Assembly (NCBI GenBank): GCA_958296095.1
Contig: OY282434.1
Location: 806,001-870,000, forward strand
Direction: 5' to 3'
DNA from: an uncultured Oligoflexales bacterium
GTDB lineage: Bacteria > Bdellovibrionota_B > Oligoflexia > Oligoflexales > JAPPIL01
Length of the DNA: 64,000 nucleotides
In this document: positions 16,134-25,895 of the stretch, one piece after another
Position numbering within the stretch: the first letter of the stretch is position 1
Layout of the letters: the number at the start of each line of letters is the position of its first letter
The notes under the pieces: generated by a model
The model's database searches: none
Told to the model about the DNA's origin: nothing
What the model saw: the letters and a program-made list of their open reading frames with translations, nothing else
Position numbers and translations under genes: made by a program

Positions 16134-17066
16134 TTAGCGGGCGGACTTCCGTAGTGCGGCAATCTTGTCGTTGACGGCGGCAACCTGCGCGGGTGACTCT
16201 GGCTGGCTACGTGCTAGTTTGCGGAAAATTTGGTAGTGCTTCAGGGCGCGGCGCACATCGGATGGCTCAAAGGCCTTGCCCAGCAGGAGATGCACCTGTG
16301 TCTGGCGCGGCCGCAAGCGGGCGGCACGTTCAAGGTAGCGGATAGCCTTTTTGTTTTGGCCGCGTCTGAGAAAAATTTTACCCATGCCTAGCAAAGCACC
16401 TGCCAACAGGGGGTTGTTCTTCAACGCAGTGAGGTAAAGGCTCGCGGCTGATTTGGTTCTGTTCGTCTCTAGGTAGACATCGCCCTCGATGCTCTGAAAG
16501 TAGGGCAAGGTCTGCTGATCGGCAATTTCACGATAACTATTGATAATTTCAAGACTTTTTTGAAAATTTCGTTGCTTGATATAGATGCGTGCGAGGATTA
16601 TCGCCCCGTTGTGATCGTCGCGATCGATAGTCAGTAGCTTGTTGATCATCTGTTTGGCTTCGTTGAGCAGGTTGATGCGGTAATAGGTCCAGCCCAGTGA
16701 TTTCAGCGCCTCGGGTGCGTTTGACTTGATGCTCAGCGCAAAACGATAGCGAAAAATTGCCTCCGCATATTTTTCCTTAGCCCGATAGGCCTCGCCGAGA
16801 TGAAAGTTGGTATCGAAATCACGCCTAAAACGGGGCAAGCTCTTGCGCAGGTGGGAAATTGCCCGATCATACTTGCCGGTCTTGACTAACAACAAACCGA
16901 GATTACGATGCGCCATCCAGTTGTTGGGGTTCTCCCGCAACGCCGCCCGGTAAGCACTGACCGCCTCCTTCAGCAAGCCGTCCTTAGCGAACTCATTGCC
17001 TGCCAAGACATGCCGAGACTGCGTCGTCTGGCAAGACATCAATACCAGCAACACCAGCAAACGCAT
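16134..17066 (-). CDS. TPR-repeat lipoprotein
   Basis: The 310-aa protein begins with a lipoprotein signal (VLLVLMSC). It is composed of about seven to eight tetratricopeptide repeats, for example AYRAALRENPNNWMAHRNLG, ALSIKSNAPEALKSLGWTYY and AARLRPRQTQVHLLLGKAF. Such lipoproteins act as assembly scaffolds at the inner leaflet of the outer membrane, for example PilF/NlpI types; which role applies here cannot be told. The start is one of two adjacent ATGs; the second (17066) is six bases from GAGG. It is a single gene, same strand as hflKC. Confidence 0.8.
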   Translation of the reverse strand: MRLLVLLVLMSCQTTQSRHVLAGNEFAKDGLLKEAVSAYRAALRENPNNWMAHRNLGLLLVKTGKYDRAISHLRKSLPRFRRDFDTNFHLGEAYRAKEKYAEAIFRYRFALSIKSNAPEALKSLGWTYYRINLLNEAKQMINKLLTIDRDDHNGAIILARIYIKQRNFQKSLEIINSYREIADQQTLPYFQSIEGDVYLETNRTKSAASLYLTALKNNPLLAGALLGMGKIFLRRGQNKKAIRYLERAARLRPRQTQVHLLLGKAFEPSDVRRALKHYQIFRKLARSQPESPAQVAAVNDKIAALRKSAR

Positions 17067-17313
17067 CATGCACCTCACACAAAATTACCCTAACTACATT
17101 ATATACCCTGAAGCCCATTTGGGGAGAGATATAGCCAAACTAAAAAAATACGCAGGCGACAACCAGGAACTTTTTGCATCACCAAAAACACCCATAACTT
17201 TAGCAGGTTGAATAAAAAATAGGCTTCAACAAAAAATAAATTAAAGTAAAAATAAAATAAAGCGATGAGCTTTGCACTGGCTGGTTTTAACAGATCAAAT
17301 AGGGAGAGGGAAA

Positions 17314-18411
17314 GTGAAATTTTTACTGATGCTTGTTGGGCTGGGGCTGTCTTTTGCCTGTGGTATGGAGGAGGAAGAGGCACAGCACAAGTTTACCATA
17401 AAAAAGAAAGCACTGGGCAGTGTTGTGCATTATTACGCCAAGTATCGCTTTGCCCTTGCAGGCTACGAAGATGTTGACATTGCCATCAAAGTTGCAGTGC
17501 AGTCAGGGCAGGCAAAGACTCTGTGGGCAAGGGATTTAGGTGCTACTACTAATCCACTCGAGGAGGCTACGCTTACCACTAGCGGCACTAATAACATCCG
17601 CTTCAGCGGTACGAGCGGTGGCGATTTCGGCGGCACATACACAGGTAGGCTGGAGACAGATGCGCAGGAGAGGGTCACTGGCTGTTGCGACGAGATGGCT
17701 TTCGTTCCGACTGCCGCGAGCACACTGCTGTTTGTTGGTAGCAAGCTTGAAGACTTAACTGCAGAGCAGTGGGCACAACTTGGCAGTGGCCCAACTCGGC
17801 CAGCCCCGACAGCGATGGTGCTTGAACTGGGGGCAAAGCGTGTCGGTGAGCTGTTCAGCGTCATAGGTGCAGAGGGTGTGCGGCGGCTCGAAGCCCACAA
17901 CAGTGCGGGTAAGGTCGAGGGCGCGTTAGCGCGCTGGCAGACAAGGGTAGGGGCTGATATTTTTGCTGTCGGTGGCACGGACGAACTTTTTCTGACCAGC
18001 ACGGCAATTACGGCAGGGGTGACGGAGCTGGTTGGCTTTGATAAGGATGACAACAAGGTGCTGCAGGCAAATATCACCGTTGCCCCGCGTGATGATACGA
18101 TCGTTCTGACTGCCTCACGTTTTGCGCTTGGAGGCTACACTTGGCTAGCCTTTTCGGCTAACCCCAACCCTGATCCAGAAAATGACGGTCGCATGCACGA
18201 CATGGAGAAAAACGCTTACCTCAGCCTTGACGATGACCTGGAAATTCATGACCACTCCACGGGAGATCGTTTTAGCTACGCGGGATATGACGCACGTGGT
18301 GTATGGGTCGCTATAACTACCTTCGAGTGCTTGGTGGACAGCAAGGTGATGGCCAGGGTGCTCGATACTGTCTATACGGGCTTGTGCCTTGCCGAGGGTG
18401 GTAGTAGGTAG
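17314..18411 (+). CDS. Lipoprotein of unknown family
   Basis: I chose GTG 17314, preceded by GGGAGAGG, because it begins a lipoprotein signal (LGLSFACG) followed by an acidic linker. The 365-aa protein is beta-rich with three similar short motifs, RFALAGY, RFALGGY and RFSYAGY, near residues 42, 273 and 329, suggesting repeated beta modules. A CC pair (VTGCCDEM) lies near residue 125. No known domain is recognised. The 18.4-20.6 kb repeat block begins shortly after its stop codon. Confidence 0.6.
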   Translation: MKFLLMLVGLGLSFACGMEEEEAQHKFTIKKKALGSVVHYYAKYRFALAGYEDVDIAIKVAVQSGQAKTLWARDLGATTNPLEEATLTTSGTNNIRFSGTSGGDFGGTYTGRLETDAQERVTGCCDEMAFVPTAASTLLFVGSKLEDLTAEQWAQLGSGPTRPAPTAMVLELGAKRVGELFSVIGAEGVRRLEAHNSAGKVEGALARWQTRVGADIFAVGGTDELFLTSTAITAGVTELVGFDKDDNKVLQANITVAPRDDTIVLTASRFALGGYTWLAFSANPNPDPENDGRMHDMEKNAYLSLDDDLEIHDHSTGDRFSYAGYDARGVWVAITTFECLVDSKVMARVLDTVYTGLCLAEGGSR

Positions 18412-18423
18412 GGGTAATTTAGG

Positions 18424-18462
18424 TTACGCGAATATCGGTTTTTTTCAGGGGGTCACTACACT
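18424..18462 (-). mobile_element. IS-end-like fragment
   Basis: Read on the minus strand, AGTGTAGTGACCCCCTGAAA, then A/C-rich sequence and GATATTCGCGT, almost identical to 25030-25070. The beginning resembles ends of IS2-like IS3-family elements, but part of it also matches the orfB remnant at 27743-27970. No transposase follows. Confidence 0.4.
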
Positions 18463-18464
18463 TA

Positions 18465-20575
18465 GCCCTTACCACCGTTGTCTTGGCACAAGCCTCCGTT
18501 ATCTTGGCGAGGCGCAGCCCTACCGAGAAACTCCCCACGAATATGTATAAGCACATGCCTTGTGCAAAAAAATAATCTGGTTGCAGTGTTGGCAATATCT
18601 GTGGTCGTTTTCGTACGGCCTCGCCCCGCCATTCATGGAGCTCTTGCGTGGGCAGGCCTGAACGCAATAGCCGAGAAGTCTGAGGCAGGTCTGAACGCGA
18701 TAGCGAGAGGCAAAGACCTTCCTTAGCCCGTACCTCCGTTATCTTGGCACGGCGCAGACCTACCGAGAAACTCTCCCTAAAATAGGTTGTGAGTACACGC
18801 CTTATGCAAAAGCATAATCTAACGACAATATGGCAGTATTTATGGTCGAGTTTTCGTACGGTCTCGCCGCGCCATTCATGGAGCTCTCGGTAGGCAAGAG
18901 GTGGGGGCCAACCGCGAGAAACCTGAGGGCAAGCAAGGGGCTCTGATGCAAACCCAAGCGGAGCTAGTCCCTTAGCCCGTACCTCCGTTGTCTTGGCAGT
19001 GAGCAGACCTGCCGAGAAACTCTCCCCTGAGATAGGTGCAAGCACATACTCTTGTCTGAAAGCATAACCTAACGGCAATATGGCAGTATTTGTGGTCGAG
19101 TTTTCGCACGGTCTCTCCCTGCCGTTCATGGAGCTCTCGGTAGGCAAGATTGAACGCAATAACGAGAGGTCTGAGAACAAGCAGGGGGCTAGGTGGCAAG
19201 CCTGAACGCAATAGCAAGAAGGCCTGAGCGCAAGCTTGAACGCAACTGCGAGAGATCTGAGCACAAGCAGCGAGCTAGGAAGCGAGCGTTACAAAGAGTC
19301 GTGCGTACCTCCGTTATCTTGGCGAGGCGCAGCCCTACCGAGAAACTCCCCACGAATATGTATAAGCACATGCCTTGTGCAAAAAAATAGCCTGGTTGCA
19401 GTATTGGCAATATCTGTGGTCGTTTTCGTACGGTCTCGCCGCGCCATTCATGGAGCTCTCGGTGGGCAAGAGGTGAGGGCAACCGCGAAAAGGCCTGATG
19501 GCAAGCAAGGGGCTCTGATGCAAACCCAAGCGGAGCTAGTCCCTTAGCCCGTACCTCCGTTGTCTTGGCAGTGAGCAGACCTGCCGAGAAACTCTCCCCT
19601 GAGATAGGTGCAAGCACATACTCTTGTCTGAAAGCATAACCTAACGGCAATATGGCAGTATTTGTGGTCGAGTTTTCGCACGGTCTCTCCCTGCCGTTCA
19701 TGGAGCTCTCGGTAGGCAAGATTGAACGCAATAACGAGAGGTCTGAGAACAAGCAGGGGGCTAGGTGGCAAGCCTGAACGCAATAGCAAGAAGGCCTGAG
19801 CGCAAGCTTGAACGCAACTGCGAGAGATCTGAGCACAAGCAGCGAGCTAGGAAGCGAGCGTTACAAAGAGTCGTGCGTACCTCCGTTATCTTGGCGAGGC
19901 GCAGCCCTACCGAGAAACTCCCCACGAATATGTATAAGCACATGCCTTGTGCAAAAAAATAGCCTGGTTGCAGTATTGGCAATATCTGTGGTCGTTTTCG
20001 TACGGTCTCGCCGCGCCATTCATGGAGCTCTCGGTGGGCAAGAGGTGAGGGCAACCGCGAAAAGGCCTGATGGCAAGGACACCACTTATCGCAAGTCTCC
20101 GTTATCTTAGCCCCCGCCTCCGTTGTCTTGGCAGGGAGCAGACCTGCCGAGAAACTCTCCCCGAACGGGTAGTAAGCACATACTCTTGTCTGAAAGCATA
20201 ATCTAACAGCAATATGGCAGTATTTGCGGTCGAGTTTTCGCACGGTCTCTCCCTGCCGTTCATGGAGCTCTCGGTGGGCAAGTCTCAACGTGACAGCCGA
20301 GAGGTTTGAAAACAGGCAGAGGGGCTTGGGGGCAAGCCTGAACGCAATAGCCGAGAAGTCTGAGGGCAGGCAGAGAGGGCGCGCAGAGTGGCCTGAGAAC
20401 ATGCAGCGAGCCAGAAAGCGAGCGATACAAAAAGCATCGCGTAGCGATGAGCTAGGAAGCGAGCGATACAAAAAGCATCGCGTAGCGATGAGCTAGGAAG
20501 CGAGCGATACAAAAAGCAGCGTAGCGCAGCGCGTAGCGATGAGCTAGGAAGCGGCAAGAAGTCAGCGGAGCTAGT
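18465..20575. repeat. Mosaic repeat block R3, largest in the window
   Basis: I find seven cores with inverted-repeat ends: 18519-18651, 18759-18894, 19008-19144, 19334-19466, 19580-19716, 19906-20038 and 20143-20278. They fall into at least two middle-sequence variants, one with CTTGTCTGAAAGCATAAC and one with CCTTGTGCAAAAAAATA. Between them are CTCCGTTGTCTTGGCA leads and GAGGTCTGAG-type modules. The right end (20404-20560) is a tandem array of a 41-bp hairpin unit (AGCGAGCGATACAAAAAGC, then CATCGCGTAGCGATG). It abuts the 3' end of the next gene. Long frames on either strand are repeat translations. Confidence 0.9.
18928..20077. repeat. 572-bp direct tandem duplication inside R3
   Basis: 18928-19499 is repeated as 19500-20071, and the match continues to 20077. 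I saw no mismatch in the stretches compared. Each copy holds two cores. Exactness points to a recent duplication. Confidence 0.85.
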
Positions 20576-20587
20576 GCTGGTAATGCC

Positions 20588-22396
20588 TTACTTTCCATCA
20601 TCTGACTGCTGTTTAGTGTCTTGGGGAGGAAACATGTTCGGTGGCGGTTTTTTCTCGATCCAGTGGCGGGAGATAAGGGCATAGGGGACATTGCCGAGAC
20701 TGTTGCTCAGCAGTGCCATGCCACTCATTAAGGCGGTCTGCCCCGTCTTGGTGCTGATGTTGTAGTTTTTGATCAAGGCACGAGAACCGTTTGTATAAAG
20801 ATAAATCGACTTATAGAGCGAGAAGGTGCTGATGAAAGTCGTGTCGTAGATGATGCGATCCCAATTAATTTTTTTGCCACTGACGATATGCCCCACGACT
20901 GACATCAACATCGTTGTGGAGGAAATCAAAGCAATGCGCGTCGCATCGCTGATCTTAAGCGCCGAGATAAAAGCCAAGGCAAAGTCAACTGTTACCAGCG
21001 AAAAAATGTTATAGAAGGATTCACGGTCCTTGAAAAAATTTAAATTTTTCGTCTGGATAGTCTCGATGGCTAACATCGAAGCTAACGAGCCGAAGGTATT
21101 GGCAAAAGCAAGAAATTTTGCGTCCACGTTCATAAATTTTTCGTCGATGCCCCTAGGTATCCTGCGCAACACCATGGCTAAGCCGGTCGCGGCAAGATGT
21201 GAAAAAGCATAACGACCGAGCGATGTGCCGTTGGTGAAGATGAGGTAATCGGCGTAAGAATTCAGCCCACTGCACACTCCCGTATGCAGCTGTTGGCGTA
21301 TGCGTTGCAAGGTTCTCGTCTTGTTCCAGGTGACCGACAAGCCTGTCACTGCTATCAGCGGCAAGGTAAACTTGTTGTGCTGGCGTGGCATAGCCAGAGC
21401 GGGCACAATCAGCGTGCCGAGCAAACCGAAAAACGAACGCGGCGAAGTGCGGTAATGCGATGATTTAAGCTTGTCTGCCGCGGCAGTGTGCAGCTGGTCG
21501 TGTAAAGCAGTGAGTTTAGGTAAATCCGCGTCAATCAGCAAACTCTCAACGTGTTGCACCAAGGCGCGATGCTTGAAATAAAACAGCAGCCGTTCGGATT
21601 TTGGTTTTGGTAAAGCCAACCTGGGTCTTGCACAGGTGTGTTGCCAGGCCTGCTGCAATAGTTCAGCACTGCGTAGCAATAGCGATGCTGCCGCCTGCTG
21701 AAGCAATGCCTTGTTTTGGCGGCGCAAAGCAGAAATTACCTCTCGACCAATCGCACCGTCGGCCAGCAGTTGCTGATAATTGAGCACGATCTGCTGGAAT
21801 AACGGCAGTTGCTGCTCAGCGTTGCCAGTCTCGCTGACAGGGATAGTCAGCAGCATGTTAGCAGTGTCGGAGGAAAAAATTATGTCAACATGTGCATGCA
21901 GGGTGCTGATTTTCTCTTCCAGTGCGGCTAGCTTGGCACGTGAGTCGTCGTGATGAATGACATCTTCCATAAAATTTTTCTGAATTGCCGCCTTTTCAAC
22001 TCCCAACTCGTATAGCTTGTGATTCAACTGTGCCACAGTCAGTGACAGGATGAGCAGGTGCTCAAAATAGGCATCATCGGGTGGTGTAACACTGGCACGA
22101 CGTAGCCGCAGGTCTCTGGCTTGCAACGTCGGCAACAGATGACGACATTGCTCAAAACGTTTGAGGGAATCGAGATCACGTGGCACAGGCACACCGCTAA
22201 CCTGCGCGTAGCGATGCATAGCAGACAGCACCGCGGCACTCAACTCGTGCAGATAGACTTGCTCAAGTTGCTCGACAGGGCGCGTGGATGCAGCACGGAT
22301 TGCATCCCAATCAATTCCCGCACCAGACAACGACGTGACAAACAACAATATGTATGAAGCAACGAGCAGGCGCGCCCCAACCACATCGCCCAACAA
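20588..22396 (-). CDS. Large membrane protein of unknown family
   Basis: The product is about 602 aa. The N-terminal 300 residues follow a signal-like segment (LLVASYILLFVTSLSGAG) and are helical and Leu/Gln/His-rich. The C-terminal half has several hydrophobic segments (RSFFGLLGTLIVPALAMP, FSLVTVDFALAFISAL, LISSTTMLMSVVGHIV, LMSGMALLSNSLGNVPYAL). No known family is recognised. The start is a TTG with GAGGGG upstream and is uncertain. The gene runs toward repeat block R3, whose 41-bp hairpin array begins about 25 bases after its stop. Confidence 0.6.
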   Translation of the reverse strand: MLGDVVGARLLVASYILLFVTSLSGAGIDWDAIRAASTRPVEQLEQVYLHELSAAVLSAMHRYAQVSGVPVPRDLDSLKRFEQCRHLLPTLQARDLRLRRASVTPPDDAYFEHLLILSLTVAQLNHKLYELGVEKAAIQKNFMEDVIHHDDSRAKLAALEEKISTLHAHVDIIFSSDTANMLLTIPVSETGNAEQQLPLFQQIVLNYQQLLADGAIGREVISALRRQNKALLQQAAASLLLRSAELLQQAWQHTCARPRLALPKPKSERLLFYFKHRALVQHVESLLIDADLPKLTALHDQLHTAAADKLKSSHYRTSPRSFFGLLGTLIVPALAMPRQHNKFTLPLIAVTGLSVTWNKTRTLQRIRQQLHTGVCSGLNSYADYLIFTNGTSLGRYAFSHLAATGLAMVLRRIPRGIDEKFMNVDAKFLAFANTFGSLASMLAIETIQTKNLNFFKDRESFYNIFSLVTVDFALAFISALKISDATRIALISSTTMLMSVVGHIVSGKKINWDRIIYDTTFISTFSLYKSIYLYTNGSRALIKNYNISTKTGQTALMSGMALLSNSLGNVPYALISRHWIEKKPPPNMFPPQDTKQQSDDGK

Positions 22397-22600
22397 CAGC
22401 CCCTCACCAAGCGGAAATAAACACAGCCATACTTGGTGCGGCGGTTTAACCTATCTAGCGATAGTATGTCAAGCATTTACTGCCGACATTAAAGCCGAGC
22501 AGGTAGGGTCCCACGCAGTAGAGAACGCGCTTGTCAATGACCACCAGCTGATAAAAAGCGCTTTTCTAGTGATGCGCGAGCTGCGCGACAAACGCGCAAA

Positions 22601-23008
22601 CTAGGCTTGGGATTTTTCTTGAATACGTTGCAGCACTAGATCGACGACACGTTGGCTTTGCTGGTCAAGATCGACGAACAAGCCACCGACTCGGCATTTC
22701 TTGTCGTCCACCCAGCGGCATTCGAGGTAGCACTTGAGTTGATAGACATCGTTGATGCCTAGTGGCGTGAGATGGCCAATCATCCAGTATTTTTTTCCTT
22801 CGGTGATGCGTGGCACGGTGATAAATTCCAGCAGCACCCCGCCACTGCTGATGTCAAGCAGGTGGCTGCTCTGTGTGAACAGTGGTAGGTGACGAAACGG
22901 GCGCACATCGATGACGGTGTGTGATAGCAAGCGCTGGTTCGTGCGGTTTTGCTGTGTCTCCGTGTCTTCTTGACGTTCTTCCGAGTGAGCAAAAGCTGCC
23001 TCTGCCAT
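22601..23008 (-). CDS. PilZ domain protein
   Basis: PilZ domains bind cyclic di-GMP. The 135-aa product has a Gln/Thr-rich N-terminus, then IDVRPFRHLPLF and the PilZ D-x-S-x-x-G motif in LLDISSGGVLLEF, a beta barrel and a C-terminal helix (QQSQRVVDLVLQRIQE). The arginine motif (RxxxR) is only partly recognisable, so binding is not certain. ATG 23008 is the likelier of two starts (alternative 23023). A diguanylate cyclase response regulator lies at 51080-52027. Confidence 0.65.
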   Translation of the reverse strand: MAEAAFAHSEERQEDTETQQNRTNQRLLSHTVIDVRPFRHLPLFTQSSHLLDISSGGVLLEFITVPRITEGKKYWMIGHLTPLGINDVYQLKCYLECRWVDDKKCRVGGLFVDLDQQSQRVVDLVLQRIQEKSQA

Positions 23009-23132
23009 GATCTGCAACCCCATGTCATGTGCTTTTACCCGTGCGTCGGCGTGGGGATGAAAAACTTTAGCCAGGACATTGAATTTGTCGTCCCAAGTGC
23101 GCTACTCTCGGCCGCGCGCGCGGGAGGATACG

Positions 23133-23876
23133 ATGCAGATAGAGCAGATTTACACGGGCAGCCCGCTGCGTAACTTCAGTTATCTCGTGCATGGCGGGGA
23201 CGGGTTTGCCTATGTCATCGATCCGTTTTACAGCCAGCAGATTGTCGATGCTCTGGCGCGGTCGCAGTTGCAGTTGCGGGCAATTATCAACACGCACGAG
23301 CATTGGGATCATACCTGTGGCAATGCGGAATTGCGGCGGCACACTGGCTGTGAAATATGGGCGCATGCAGGTGCACGCCATGCCATTGCTGATATTGATC
23401 GGGTGTTGGCACAAGATGACGTGATTGCTTTCACTCCGCAACAGGCACTCAAGGTCTTGGATACGCCAGGGCATACGTTTGCCCATGTATGCCTGTTGGC
23501 TGTTGAAGATGGTCGACCAACAGCTGTTTTTTGTGGCGATACGCTGTTCAATGCAGGGGTCGGCAACTGTCGCAACGGCGGTGATGCCGAGACCTTGGCA
23601 CGGACGATACGGGATAAGTTTTGCTCACTGCCAGACGATGTGCGTATTTATCCTGGGCATGAATACTGGGAAAATAACTTGCGCTTCACCCTCAGTATTG
23701 AGCCACACAATCAGCGAGCGCAAGAGTTGTTGATGCAGGTGGTGCAGGGGGAATTGCCTTGTGGCACGATGGCACTGGAGCGGGAGGTCAACACTTTCAT
23801 GCGGCTGGAGACAGAAGATCGCGTTGCGGCAGTGGCAGAATTCTTGCGCCTGCGGGCTTTGCGAGACAAGTGGTAA
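23133..23876 (+). CDS. gloB: Glyoxalase II-like hydroxyacylglutathione hydrolase
   Basis: The enzyme hydrolyses S-lactoylglutathione to lactate and glutathione. The metallo-beta-lactamase signature THEHWDH lies at residues 53-59, with further ligands in TPGHTFAHV, FCGDTLF and YPGHEYWENN, all expected for glyoxalase II. The 247-aa length fits the family. ATG 23133 has GGGAGGA upstream. The next gene starts eight bases after the stop, so the two are probably cotranscribed. Confidence 0.88.
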   Translation: MQIEQIYTGSPLRNFSYLVHGGDGFAYVIDPFYSQQIVDALARSQLQLRAIINTHEHWDHTCGNAELRRHTGCEIWAHAGARHAIADIDRVLAQDDVIAFTPQQALKVLDTPGHTFAHVCLLAVEDGRPTAVFCGDTLFNAGVGNCRNGGDAETLARTIRDKFCSLPDDVRIYPGHEYWENNLRFTLSIEPHNQRAQELLMQVVQGELPCGTMALEREVNTFMRLETEDRVAAVAEFLRLRALRDKW

Positions 23877-23884
23877 GCTTGCCT

Positions 23885-24808
23885 ATGGATATGGATGCGG
23901 CACACCTGCGGGCACAGCGAGCGCGGGTTGATTGGGATTATCTGCACCACACACTGTTCGTGTTGCCCGGCAACGATGGTGAGGCAGTGCGGGCGCAGCA
24001 AATTTTGCAAGCCTTACCTGCACCACACATCTTGTGCAGTCGGCAGCGTTGGGGGGCGGTGCTTGAAAAAGAAATGCCGCGGCTGCGAGCCAGTCTTAAT
24101 GCTGCCATCAAGACAGTCTGCATCGTTGAAATTCCTGGGCAAGAAGTTGACGCGGCAGGTCATTTGCAATGCGAGCAGAAGTTGCGGGAGCATGGCTTGC
24201 AGGTCGATATTGTCGATCACCACTTCTATCATTGGATCGATCGCACGCATGCGTTGAGTTCGCTTGAGCAGCTGTGTGCTAAAATCAATTGGCAATTGAG
24301 CGACTTTGATTTGCACGTCGCGGTCAACGATCGTGCTTGGGTGCCAGGCCTGTTGGCACTCGGTCTCTCAACGGAGCAAATCAGGACGGTGCGCAATTTT
24401 GATTTGCGAGCGCAAGGACACGCGGCAGAAAAGATTGCCGCGCATACGGAGGCCGCACAACGTTGGCTTGCGGCAGGAAAATTGCAGCAGCAGGATGGTG
24501 TGTATGTGCTGGAAAGGAGCACCATCAACACGGCAGTGCTGGTGCAAGAGTTGGCTTTGCGCCATGAAGGGGGCCTGGTCAATATTTTTGAGGGACGCAA
24601 GCATAAGGTTAGTTTTTCTGGCCACCCCGCAGTGGTCGATGCCTTGCGGCAGACGGATTTCATCTCTCTGGGGTATCCTATGCCGCATCTCACCTATGGT
24701 GGTGGTGAGGCGAGCTTCAGTAAGTTTTTTGGCTTAAAGAGTGCCGCGGACATTGACCCTGCCTGCCACGCCTGCCTGCTTGAAAAAATCCGCCTATACT
24801 TACCATAA
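23885..24808 (+). CDS. DHH-like phosphoesterase candidate
   Basis: The 307-aa product contains VDIVDHHFYHWIDR near residue 105, resembling the DHH motif of the RecJ/NrnA/PPX superfamily, and HVAVNDRAWVPG near residue 140. The C-terminal part (GGLVNIFEGRKHKVSFSGHP, then YGGGEASFSKFFG) resembles a substrate-binding lid with a Gly-rich loop. I do not see a clear N-terminal DxD motif, so the family call is tentative. ATG 23885 follows the gloB stop by eight bases. Confidence 0.45.
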   Translation: MDMDAAHLRAQRARVDWDYLHHTLFVLPGNDGEAVRAQQILQALPAPHILCSRQRWGAVLEKEMPRLRASLNAAIKTVCIVEIPGQEVDAAGHLQCEQKLREHGLQVDIVDHHFYHWIDRTHALSSLEQLCAKINWQLSDFDLHVAVNDRAWVPGLLALGLSTEQIRTVRNFDLRAQGHAAEKIAAHTEAAQRWLAAGKLQQQDGVYVLERSTINTAVLVQELALRHEGGLVNIFEGRKHKVSFSGHPAVVDALRQTDFISLGYPMPHLTYGGGEASFSKFFGLKSAADIDPACHACLLEKIRLYLP

Positions 24809-25029
24809 CCAGTAATAGGCTGTAATTTTGTTATCCTCCTCATAACACCACACTTTTATCTCTCAAAATCCTCGAAATATCGCACTAACATTAAAAAATC
24901 CACCCTCCAAAAAAAAGGATGACCTCGTATGCACGTATTTCACAGCCTAAGCCATGCCCCCAACCAAGGCCTGGCAGATGCACCACAACCCTATGCTGAG
25001 GCATTAACCACAGGAGTTTTTGGATCGTT

Positions 25030-25070
25030 AGTGTAGTGACCCCCTGAAAAAAACCCGATATTCGCGTTAA
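25030..25070 (+). mobile_element. IS-end-like fragment
   Basis: A near-identical copy of 18424-18462 in the other orientation. The surrounding 24809-25224 region has no gene; it holds this fragment and, at 25154-25177, the element upstream of the A gene. Confidence 0.4.
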
Positions 25071-25153
25071 CTTGATCAATTCTAACAAGCTCACCCTGCA
25101 GGAGAAAGTTGGGAAATTCCAAAATAATATCTGTAAGATACAACTTTAGGCTC

Positions 25154-25177
25154 AAGCAAAAAAAAAAACGGCCGATG
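25154..25177 (+). promoter_or_regulatory. Conserved element upstream of A/B cassette 1
   Basis: AAGC, an A-tract of 11-12 bases and CGGCCGATG. The same arrangement occurs before cassette 2 (30301-30323, minus strand), while the rest of the two upstream regions differs. It ends 47 bases before the start codon here. It could be a promoter-associated operator (CGGCCG is a palindrome) or a transcript leader element. Confidence 0.5.
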
Positions 25178-25224
25178 CACAACCTGGAGGGTGATTTTGT
25201 GAATTGTCCAATATGGAGGATAAC

Positions 25225-25890
25225 ATGAGGAAATTACTGATGGGCACTTGGTTGCTAGCCATACCGACCGCCTATGCCGCAGAACAGGATAAACGGCTTT
25301 CCAATTGGGCTGGCTCGAAAAAAATGTTTGCTTATGCCTCAGCTTTGGCGCATGCCTTGGATCTTTTGGTTATTGGCATCACCCATGATATTTATGCACA
25401 TCATGCTCTTAAACATGGCTTGGAGTGTGATGTTAGCGGCGGTGACACTGACGCAGAAGATGGCACTCTTGACACTAGAACTATCACCACTACTTGTCAC
25501 CTTTCGTCATTCTCTGCGAACCATATCAATGCATCATTGGTTAGTTCTTATTGGCAAACGATAAAAACTGCGCAGGAACTCGAAAGAAAAGCGCGCAGTA
25601 TGTACGGTCGTTTACTAATATACGAAGAGAGACCTGAACTTAGCCAGGAAGCTTACAACCGCATAGAAGCCTGCAACGCGTTGACTACTCACAGAAGTCT
25701 TGTTTCTGACGGTTATTACAATGATTTTGTCGACCGCTATAATACCGAACACGCGGCCTTCAAAGACAAGATGCGGAAAAATATTATCAAGGTATATTTC
25801 TATGCGGTCAAACGTGCCTATGGGACTTATGCGGCCTACATGAATAGGATCGCCAAGCGCATCAAAAAAGAGCATAACTGTGAGATGTGA
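25225..25890 (+). CDS. Secreted A-family protein, cassette 1
   Basis: ATG 25225 has GGAGGA five bases upstream and begins a signal peptide (MRKLLMGTWLLAIPTAYA). The mature protein of about 200 residues is helical. It shares with the copies at 1-564 and 29528-30235 the ALD motif, a conserved Cys after it, a central Cys (IEACNALTTH), and a C-terminal helix (YFYAVKRAYGTYAAYM) ending KKEHNCEM. The conserved Cys pairs suggest disulfides in the periplasm or outside. The B lipoprotein gene begins five bases after the stop. No known family; presence of a fixed partner suggests the two work together. Confidence 0.75.
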   Translation: MRKLLMGTWLLAIPTAYAAEQDKRLSNWAGSKKMFAYASALAHALDLLVIGITHDIYAHHALKHGLECDVSGGDTDAEDGTLDTRTITTTCHLSSFSANHINASLVSSYWQTIKTAQELERKARSMYGRLLIYEERPELSQEAYNRIEACNALTTHRSLVSDGYYNDFVDRYNTEHAAFKDKMRKNIIKVYFYAVKRAYGTYAAYMNRIAKRIKKEHNCEM

Positions 25891-25895
25891 GTGCT

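Noticed and set aside
23759..23884. Longer start for the DHH-like gene inside gloB
   Set aside because: It would overlap gloB by over 100 bases in another frame; ATG 23885 directly follows the gloB stop.
18424..25070. The two IS-end-like fragments as flanks of one composite transposon
   Set aside because: They point away from the DNA between them, so they cannot be the two ends of one element enclosing it.
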